A stretch of 49,550 bases of DNA from Tubiluchus corallicola (lineage: Eukaryota > Priapulida > Priapulimorpha > Priapulimorphida > Tubiluchidae), in the NCBI GenBank assembly GCA_030141605.1, contig JAQGDQ010000529.1, forward strand, positions 1-49,550. Direction: 5' to 3'. The notes under the pieces are model-generated. The model saw nothing but the letters and a program-made list of their open reading frames with translations. It was not told the origin of the DNA and did no database searches. Positions 24,501 through 35,800 of this stretch are shown here, one piece after another. The stretch's first letter is position 1; every line of letters starts with the position of its first letter. The translations under genes and the position numbers were made by a program.

Positions 24501-27500
24501 CAAGATAGCATGGCGGTCTTGAAATTGCGCATCATGAAGATCCATTTTACTATCGTTGTGTAACTGATTACTTAACTACAAATGTCAATTTTAATTACAA
24601 ATGTTAAGCTAATTAACTAAGTTAATGTCTGTAGACTAGTACCATATACCTGTTATAGCACGTCATTTAACTCTCATAAAATAAAATAGACAAAAACTAC
24701 ATTGTACGGAGCTTATTAACAGCACTAATAAAAATAAGGAACCAAAATACACGTGCACAAAAAATAACCAACTAACTCAGTAACAGCACTACACCCGAGG
24801 AGCACCTGTGTCAGAAATCCAGGCTGCAGTGACCTCTACAAGCTTTTATACTGGCATTCCAGGTCAGCTGGCTTCTCACACCACGTGTAGGCCCAAACAA
24901 GACGTCTGGACCTACAAGAAAGGGGTGAATCGCTGCTGACGTGGAAGCAGGGCGTGTAGAGGGCCCTACACCTGACCCGACACAGGTGCCTCCGTAACAA
25001 TATTATAAAACTTGCGCAACTGCTGAAGTTGCTGGCAGTAGACCGAACAGTCAAACCGATTCTACTGCCATATACAGACTACGCACACTGCATCCAAACA
25101 TTTTGACCAATGGCGCACATGGATTGCTGTTATACCTACCAAACACAAAACCAAAAGAAATTCACTACAGCCATTCTATCTCAGCTTAGACTAATGAGAA
25201 TTAACCGTATTTTAGTAATTAAAGGAAAGAACAAATCGCTTAACTTCGGTTTTATTTTTTCCTGTTATCACTTAAACTTAGAAAAATTAAACAAAAATAT
25301 TTGCAGTAAAATTGTCTACAAACCATAAAGTTAATTTATACTACCTCTGTATGGAACTGTTTAGGTGCGGGGTATCCACCATTCATTTGAAAATTATGAC
25401 GAAACTAGTCTTCGTGACTTTTCGTAACCACATCCTGGCTTTCTGTAAGCGTGCCTTGCTTAAACAAATTCAAACTTCTGCAGCTTACTTAATGTTTATG
25501 CAAGAATATCACAAAATTAGCTAAGCATTTTTTGTAAAAACTTGTTAAACTTTTGGCCGAAATTGACAGTTATTTCAGTCGATGAATGACGTTATTGGTG
25601 GAAGAACGGGCGTTCAAAACGGGAACACTCAAGCGTGAAACTACCGCGAACTTAAAGTGATTTTACTGTTTACACAAGACGCTTATCACACTTTTGTACT
25701 AAATCTTTCTAAAATTTTTATCGAATATTGCAGTAAGCCTAACTTCCCAGAAGGCTTGACCTTTCCTTTAAACAAACAAAAGTATTTGCATTTATACTAG
25801 TGACTGTTTAGAAGAAGTTTAAGAGAGAGTGTGTTTTATTCTTTCTGTTTTATTTTTTATTTCCATTGTCAGGATATTGCATTCCAACAACATTAAGGAA
25901 ATTCCAGACATGACCAACTGCTCGCAACTGCGAATACTGTGAGTATTTTTACAATCCACTAAACATATGGTAGGTGTTATTTTCATATTTAAAGGGGAAG
26001 GAAAGGCAATTTTAAAGTATGTTCCAAAAACGTTCCATTCCGAGTTACTTATACGACGGCCCTTATCTTTTTGAAAAACTTATGTTAACTTTGTAATTCT
26101 CTTAGTAATTTTATATGTTCACGCGAACTGGTAAAAGCTTATTTGTCGCTGTCTCTCCTTCCCAGTGTGCACCACTGACTCACCAAAAAACGAATTTTTA
26201 ATCTTATTGACAAGTTACAGTAATTCATGCTTTTGCTCATGTGTGCTATAAAGCTACGATTATTTTTTAAACTTCTTTCATGCGACTTATCGTTAGAATG
26301 ACTGCGTCTAACGCCTGGCGGGAGTTTAAATTTGCAAGTTTTATGAAGCGTTACTGCTAATACAAGCTCTGTATGCAATATGTAAGCAATATAAAATTTC
26401 AAGACGAATTTTTTAAGCTTCATTCATGGCTTTAATCGTTTATTTTAACTCTTTCCTTTACCAGTCATCTTGGCTTCAACGAGATAAGAGCGATACCTGA
26501 CGGCGTTCTAGCTGGACTTGACCAACTTCGAGATCTCACATTACCTCATAACTACATCGAATACATCGGTCCAACTACTCTTAAAGGTCTTACAAGTCTA
26601 CAGAGTCTGTACGTCTTTTCTATCGTTTATCTTTAGCTAGATTGCGAGAGTTAACTTGCGCAGAGTATAAGTGCCTCTTTTTCTGGCCGGATATTTAAAG
26701 AATAAGAAAAGGGAAATTAAAGGTTATATCAAAAACGTTTCCACACAAAGTTATATTACTTAGCACTATGCTTACCTGTTTGAAAGACTGGTGTAACAAG
26801 AAAATAAAATTTTCAATAATTTAAAATGTTTGTGCATATGCTGTCAACCATGCTAATATATATATATATATATATATAAATTCTTTATTTGTCATTAAAA
26901 TTGTTCACTCATTATAATAAAATTGAGTAATCCTCAGCGTAATGTTAAAATAACAACACTGTTCAAGACAAATACGTCCAGTGCAGACTAAAAAAACTAA
27001 AGTGCAAAACTAAGGCCTAATTATATACAATAAATGAACATATTTACAAACACCATATTAAAATATTTTTACAAAACAATATTACAAAAGTACATTAAAT
27101 TTTACATGACATATTTTACACAATATATACATTTGACATGACACAATTAACAGAAACATGCTTTACATTACATAAATTTCACTCATTACAGTTACACTAT
27201 TTATACATTTGACATTACAAAACTAACATAACAAGTATTGCATTGCATCATTTTTTTTAAAAGAAATTTACATTTTTAATCGTTTTATGGAGTCAAGGGC
27301 GGGGGTAGATGAAGGTGGAGTCTGAGTAAAATGCCACTGATTCGATATCTCAGTGTGCACGAAGAAATTTGCTTCTTAATTTTGATGATAAGTTAGTAAA
27401 TTGTGCTTTAAAAATGCTCTAAATATTTTTCCGAACTTTGTTCAATGTCATCTGAACTTGCTACAATTTCCTCTTCAAGAATTGACTACTAAAATCGCTA

Positions 27501-30500
27501 CGCCAAAACTTGTGTTTACCTCGCATCCGGAATGCTGTGTTATGGGGGTCTGGAATGGATAGCATTTGTTTATATTGTTTTCAATGCATCCGTTTATCAC
27601 ACTACCTGTGTCATGCGTCGTTTTTTATGCAGCTATTCCGCAAGTGGATAACGCATGCGCATACGGGATGTTAGGTAAACGCCACTTAACTATCAGTGCG
27701 GGTGTTTAAATTCACAAGTTTTATAATTTGCTGATACAAACTCTGCTAATATGTTTGCTAAAACAAACTACAAGCTCTGCTAATGTTTGCTAAAACAAGC
27801 CACAAGCTCTGCTAATACAATTGCTAACACAAGCTCTGCTAATATGTTTGCTAACACAAGCTCTGCTAATATGTTTGCTAAAACAAGCTCTGCTAATATG
27901 TTTGCTAAAACAAGCTCTGCTAATATGTTTGCTAAAACAAGCTCTCTTAATACATTTGCTAACCCAAGCTTTGCTAAAACGTTTGCTAATACAAGCTCTG
28001 CTAATACGTTTGCTAACACAAGCTCTGCTAATACGTTTGCTAAAACAAGCTCTGCTAATACGTTTGCTAAAACAAGCTCTGCTAATACGTTTGCTAATGC
28101 AAGCTCTGCTAATACGCTTGCTAAAACAAGCTCTGCTAAAGCGTTTGCTAACGCAAGCTACAAGCTCTGCTAATACGTTTGCTAAAACAAGCTCTGCTAA
28201 TACGTTTGCTAACGCAAGCTCTGCTAAAACAAGCTCTGCTAATACGTTTGCTAATGCAAGCTCTGCTAATACGTTTGCTAACGCAAGCTCTGCTAATACG
28301 TTTGCTAACACAAGCTCTGCTTATACGTTTGTTAAAACAAGCTCTGCTAATACGTTTGCTAACACAAGCTCTGCTAAAACGTTTGCTAACACAAGCTACA
28401 AGCTCTGCTAATACGTTTGCTAACACAAGCTCTGCTAAAACGTTTGCTAACACAAGCTCTGCTAATACGTTTGTTAAAACAAGCTCTGCTAATACGTTTG
28501 CTAACACAAGCTCTGCTAATACGTTTGCTAACACAAGCTCTGCTAAAACGTTTGCTAACACAAGCTCTGCTAATACGTTTGCTAACGCAAGCTCTGCTAA
28601 AACGTTTGCTAAAACAAGCTCTGCTAAAGCGTTTGCTAAAACAAGCTCTGCTAAAACATTTGCTAATGCAAGCCCTTTGTGTAGCCAGGCAGCAAGTAGG
28701 TGATACAAAATTTTACAGACGACCTTTTTTGTTTTTTCGTAAAAATATGTTTTCTTGTCCTCAAAGTCACTCAATTCGCTTTACCACGTGTATAGCATGA
28801 ATTGCTACATTAAACATACTTCGAAATATTTATGCTATTTAATTGTGATAACTGGCTCAAAAATTATAATATATAAAATTTACTAAGCTGAGTGTGCAAT
28901 TATTAAGACCGGTATAAAAATAGATTTAATGGGTCTACTCAATATTTTGTTTAAACTACTATCAAACTACCCTGACTCAGTTGTAAAAATTCACATAGGC
29001 AACTTGCATGATTCTTTGGTGGGCGGTCAAACGGCACCTGTCAAAGGATCACCAGTCAAACGAACACTGGTCAAAGGACCACCACTGACAAAGACTTGCC
29101 AATCAAACAACCACCTTCCACATCGTAAGAGTGGTCAAAGGACCACATGTCACAGGTGGATGGACTGTGGACTACTTAGTTAATTGTAGAGTTATTTGTA
29201 ATTTTGCTTTGCTAACATCCAGAATTTTTTTCTGTGTAACAGGGACCTCCAGGCCAATAAAATTAAGGATATAGACGATGACGCATTTGCAGAATTGACA
29301 GTGCTGAGGTCGCTGTGAGTATTAAGGCTTATTCACATTTATAAATCACAAAACGATAATGGCAACAATGTAAACACTGCTAAAAATGACTTGGGTGTCC
29401 CTAAATAAGCTTTTGTGCATGCTTTATTTCTGAAATGCAATTACGGATTTAAATAGAATAAAACTGTTATAAGTTTATTTTACAACAAAAAATGTTTTAC
29501 TTAAAATACGTCCATGCTTCACATTCACACTTGCTTTGACTTTTGTATTAAAATTTTTTAATTACCCCACTCAAAATTATGTGAAATTTGTTCTAATTAT
29601 TTATTAATTAATTCAGTGGTTGGAAATAAAGTAATAGCGTTGGAATTTTTTTTACTATGTCTTGATCACAACCGTTAGAAACTTTAAACTCACCCAAACG
29701 TCCCCAGTTCAAATCCATTTTTCTAATTTCCTTTTTTGGATTCCATAATCTAATAATATGTGTGTTTATTCTGGCAATCTTGTTACAATAATCTGCCTTT
29801 GTCTTCATCGTCCTCACCACTGGACCATTATCGTCTTTGTCGTCAACATCATCAACATTACCATCATCATTATCGTCATCGTTATCTTCATCATTACCGT
29901 CATTATTATCGTCATCTCTATAATTTTTGAATTTGGTCAACGTTTAAGCTTGACATTAATTTTCAGTTTCTGCCTGAAACTCTTGCCGTCAATTTTGTAG
30001 TAAATAATCCTAACCAGTCAGTAAAACTGTGTGTTTCCTCAAATGCCCGACGACTTGATTGGAGCTATAATTTAAAAACGTTCTGTGAAATTTAGTCTTA
30101 AGAATGCAGACTCCGCAAAGCTGCTGTTTTTTTTTTAAAACTAATATCTGCTCTTGATTAAGACTTTTCTACACACAGGAATTTGGGTGAAAACGAGTTT
30201 TCGTCTCTTCCCACCAGAGGGCTACAAAAGTTGAATTTGCTCATCACACAGGGCACGAAAACACTGAAAAACTTCCCCAGCTCAGATCATTTCCCAATAA
30301 TCGAGAGACTTCGGCTCTCCTACGCCTACCACTGCTGTGAATTCTTACAAGAGCACTCGCAGGAGACACCGGAACCGGAAATGAAGGAGGTGGTCGTGTG
30401 GCTAAATAGCAATCAGTACACGGATCCAGAAGTACTTAATAACATCACACAGGGTTTTAACTGGGATGAATATCCAGGTAAATTTTGTGTCATTTTCACA

Positions 30501-31850
30501 GCTTTAAATTTAGGGTTTATTTGTACGCAAACGAAGCAGCAGCAGCAGCAGCAGCAGCAGTAAAATGACTGTATAAAAACACCACTTATATTACCCGGCG
30601 CACACGAGGCAAAATCTGTGTGCAACAATGATCTGACACACATTTCTGTTGGAGTGTGTGCTCCATAAACAGTGTTTTACCCGGCGCACACGAGGCAAAA
30701 TCTGTGTGCAACAATGATCTGACACACATTTCTGTTGGAGTGTGTCCTCCATAAACAGTGTTTTACTCGGCGCACACGAGGCAAAATCTGTGTGCAACAA
30801 TGATCTGAAACACATTTCTGTTGGAGTGTGCGCTCCATAAACAGTGTTTTACCCGGCGCACACGAGGCAAAATCTGTGTGCAACAATGATCTGACACACA
30901 TTTCTGTTGGAGTGTGTGCTCCATAAGGTGATTTACCAACATTGCCACACACAGATTTTTACTAAATACTAATCGCAGAAAAGTGTATGCAGGAATGTGT
31001 GATAGAAACTACCTTGCATAAAATCTGCGCGCACACGACAACTAAGCACAATAAATTTATCTGATGACACGTGACAAATTGATTGCGTTTTAATCGTTTC
31101 GTCTGGTTTTGTCAGATTTTTTGGAGCAGGATGAGTTTTTGTGACACAGGAAATTAAGCACGTTGATCTGCCTGCGGTAAGGTTGGAAAAACAGCGTTTA
31201 ATGAGCTTGCACACGAGCAAACAACAGTGTCATACAAGTTGTTGCATACAGCTTTTGCCTCGCATGAGACGGGTGAAATATGCTTAGTTTTCTTTCTCAG
31301 ACAAACTCTCATTCTGCTTCCGTGTGGATAGGCCCATAGCAGTTTGCACCAGACAAAACCAGACCAGACCAGTAAAAAGCAACCCTTCTGTTAATTTGGT
31401 AAATGTTTACTGTAGTTACCCTAACAATGTTTGATTCATGCTAAAGTTGCTGCATACCTGTAAATTTTGTTTGTTTGTATACTTTATTGCATGGAAATTT
31501 TATGTCGTACGAGTATTGCATAACTAATTATATCACTTTGCTTGTGACAGAGACAGAAATTAGAGACTTAGCGCCTTTAACTATACATACAGGCCTTGGC
31601 CCACCCATGCGATATACTTTACGTAGAACAACGTACAGATTCGATACAATAATTATCGAAGTTTTACCTGCAGGTCACCATTTTGTTTTTCCCGGATATA
31701 TGTGTGAATGCTAGCTTCCGCTGCTTGACGACAACAACAACAACAATGCCAACAACAACACCATCACCACCAACAACAACAACACCATCACCAACACCAC
31801 CCACCACCACCACCAACAACAACACCATCATCACCACCATCGCCACCAAC

Positions 31851-31885
<35 letters not shown>

Positions 31886-32561
31886 CATCACCACCACCAA
31901 CAACAACAACAACAACAATTAACAACAAAAACGACAACAACAACAACAACAACAACGCCAAAAACAACACCATCACCAACAACAACGCCAACAACAACCT
32001 TAACAACTTCAGAAGCAGTAGTAAAAACACGAGCAATATATTCACCTCTATTAATTGTAACAGACAATGTTGCAATATCTTGTTTCCTGACTCAATGAGG
32101 CTTTACGATCTATTTTCGTGCTTTCTCACAATGACGATATTTGTAACTGAGAAACCTTGCAAGTTCAGATTCGTCATTAGAACACGAAAATGTTTTTGAT
32201 TATTGCGGTAAACACTTAATGGAAAAATCCCGCAGAAAAGGAAAGACTGTGCACTATATTCAGTTGTAAAAGAAAACAAACAAAAAACTCACAAGTCACA
32301 TGAACGGATTAGTAAAAACGCAACAATACAACGACTATAGGACGATGGTAATTTCTTGTAAAAGGCTTCTTATGCATGCGTGTCTGTGTGTGTGTGTGCG
32401 TGTGTGCATGTGTGTTTGTAAGCACGTGCGTGTGGGTCGGTGGTTGAGTGCATGCATGCACATGTGTGTGCATGCGTGTGCATGTGTGTGTGTTTGCGTG
32501 TGCATGTGTGCATGTGTGTGTAAGCACGTGCTTGTGGGTCGGTGGCTGAGTGCATGCGTGC

Positions 32562-32594
<33 letters not shown>

Positions 32595-32740
32595 TGTGCA
32601 TGTATGTATGTTTGCGTGTGTGTGTAAGCACGTGCATGTGGGTCGGTGGCTGAGTGCATGCGTGCGCGTGTATGTGTGTGTGTGCGTGTGTAAGCACGTG
32701 CATGTGGGTCGGTGGTTGAGTGCATGCGTGCGCATGTTAG

Positions 32741-32806
<66 letters not shown>

Positions 32807-35800
32807 GGTTACGAAGACTGTTAAAAATGTATTGCATGACAAGAGAACATCGCAGTTTGTGAGCTGTTCTGTTCCATTGAATAAAAGGACAAGTCGCTTA
32901 TCATTTTGAGTCCATTTTACTGGTATCCCTTAACTGTGTCAAAGAAATTTGCAAGACTCTGTTTAAAAAGCATCAAGTTAATTTATTCTACTGTGTTCAG
33001 GCGCCGTGGTAGCCACCATTTATTTGAAAATTATCACGTAACTGGTGGATTTTGTGAATTTTCGTGAGCGTATCCTGGCTTTCAGTAAGCACTGCTTAAA
33101 CAAATTAAAACCTCTGCAACTTACCTAACATGTTCATGCAAAAATATCACAAAATTATCTACCTAAGTTGTTTTTATAAAAAGTTTTTATTCTTTAGACG
33201 GAAAATAACAATAGGCTACTTTTCTTCAGCCGATGAATGACGTCATTGGTGGAAGAATGAGCAGTCAAAATACTAGCACCAAGAGTGAAGTGATCACGAC
33301 TTTAATGTGATTTTATTAGTTAAACGAAGCGTTTATCACACTAAATCCTTCTGGCATGTTACGCGAACATTGGAATAAGATTGGTCTGACCTTCCTTCTA
33401 AATACAAAGCAATGTTTTGTTTAGAGTATTTAGACTTAAATCGCTTGGCGCTGCGACGTTATTAACTATGAATTATGAATTTAATTTTTCACACGTCAAA
33501 ATACAATGTTGTACACATAAATAAACAATAAATAAAATGATTTGAGTAGTGTGAGGTGAGTGTACGACCATACAGTCATTAACACACTCACCTTACTTAA
33601 ATGAAAATGAAAAAATTATTAAAGTTATGCGTGCTTTTGTAGATGAGTTAATGTAATAAAGTAAATGATGTAATAATAGCAAGGAAACATAGGGAAAACA
33701 TAATATGTAATTACGATTTTGAAATAGGCTGCGATGAATGAATAATTTCATTTAAAATTGTTTATACCTTTTACTAATAAAACAACAAAGGTCGTAATGG
33801 TACCTATTAGTAAAAGAAAAACATTAGTGCAAAAAGACACACGTGCACAAAAAAGAGAAAAAACCTCTGGTTTTCTACGCCAATGAATATTTACTTAGTA
33901 AAAATATCTTATATTGTTTGGTAGCTATTTGTAAAGAAGGAGAGGAAATGATTGTATTAGGTACGTGTTAAAATGTATTAAAATGATTAAAATGTTAAAA
34001 TGTATTAAATTGTATTAAAATGATTCACAGTACACGTATTTTACTGCATGACTAACTGAAGCTTCTAAGTCAGAATTTAGTAAATTCTATTTTTTACAGT
34101 CAACATTTCACATTTTGATGAACTGGTTGATGATATTTGGTCCAGTTTTGGTGATGACTATCAGTACCGCAACGTGTCGCAAGACGCACAGTATTTTCTG
34201 AATGACTACTTTCCACAGCACAATGTTGAGGACATCAAAGCATACCGACCACCAATCACCTGCATCCCCGAACCAGGTGAGTGAGTAATTTTATTAGCAG
34301 CTCATCTGACTATAAGAAATACCATTTTTGCACAATTTTGTAGCTTTTTTACTTTATAGCTTTTACAAGGAATTTCAAAAGAAACAGCTCAACTGTAAGT
34401 GCCACAACCATATGCTAATGTTACACTATATAAATTCCAAAGAATGTAACCATACTAATATAATACCATATATAAGTTGTATGTTATTTGGAAGATATTT
34501 GGAATTTTGAATAAAGGCGCAAAAGTATAGTTGTTTTTACAGCATTTTGATGTCATATTGCCATCAAGTTTCCCTTTGTCGTAATTTTAATCCTATTTTT
34601 TGGAACACCCTTTACGTTAGAGCTGTTGCAGTTACTTGCAGATGTAAATGTTTAAGAAAAGAAGAATCTTTACTTCTTCTTCGCCTAGTATTTTTATTAT
34701 CTCTTAAAAATACATTTGTAAAGAAATTAATGTAGCCCAGTTCACGTCTCTTTTTACGAAAAGACAATAATTTTTGTTATTAAAACACCACAAATTTTAT
34801 TAAAACTTTAATTTACAACTGTTTAAAAGTTTGTCCAAACGGTTCGACAGCAATTAGCTGTCATCATCGGTGGTACACTATACGAACAGCAACCAGTTTA
34901 AATAGACAGAGCCTACAGTATAGAAAATTCGCACTAATTATGTGTTTATGCACTGCAGGCTCTGCCTATTTAAACTAGTTTGCTGTTTGTAATAGTGTAC
35001 CACAAATTGGACATGTTTATCAGCTGATTGTAGTCGAAACGTTTGGACATGTTTTTAAACAGTTGTAAATTAAATTTTTAACAAAAGTTATGTTGTTTTA
35101 ATAATGAATGCTTTGAAGTGCCTGTGTAAATTGACTTGAATAACTTTTCTCGTTTCTTGCAGATCCGTTCCAGCCATGCGGGGACTTATTTGGCTGGTGG
35201 TCGCTTCGCGTTGGCATCTGGTTCGTTTTCATGCTAGCGATTCTTGGCAATGGTACAGTGATCTTAGTCATCCTAGCCAGCACCACAAAGATCGACGTTC
35301 CTCGCTTTCTTATCTGCAACCTTGCCTGTGCAGATTTCCTGATGGGTGTGTACCTTGGCTTCTTGGCTGTTGTTGATGCAACCACTCTTGGAGAGTTCAA
35401 GATTTACGGGATTGCATGGCAGACCAGCATTGGATGTCACGTTGCTGGATTTATTGGTGTATTTAGCAGTGAGTTGTCTGTGTACACGTTAACTGTGATC
35501 ACGTTGGAACGCCACTACGCGATCACTAATGCCATGCACACGAAGAGAGTACCTCTTCGACACGCTGCAGCCACCATGGTAAGTGGGTGGCTTTGCATGA
35601 TTGTCATGGCAATCCTTCCCCTGGTGGGAGTTAGCAGTTATGAGAAGTTTGCAGTTTGCTTGCCATTCGAAACGAGCGACACCATATCGAAGTCGTACGT
35701 TGTGTTCATCATGATCATCAATGGTATTGCCTTCGCCATCATTCTCACATGTTACTCCAAGATGTACTGGTCAGTTAGAGGTTCTGCTGCCTGGAATTCT

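Noticed and set aside
31475-31714. 79-codon ORF with a fairly mixed composition (APLTIHTGLGPPMRYTLRR)
   Set aside because: Short, no family recognised, lies in a repeat-rich intron and runs into the CAA array; too little to call a gene.
35098-35400. Minus-strand ORF opposite the receptor core
   Set aside because: Shadow of the strongly supported receptor exon.
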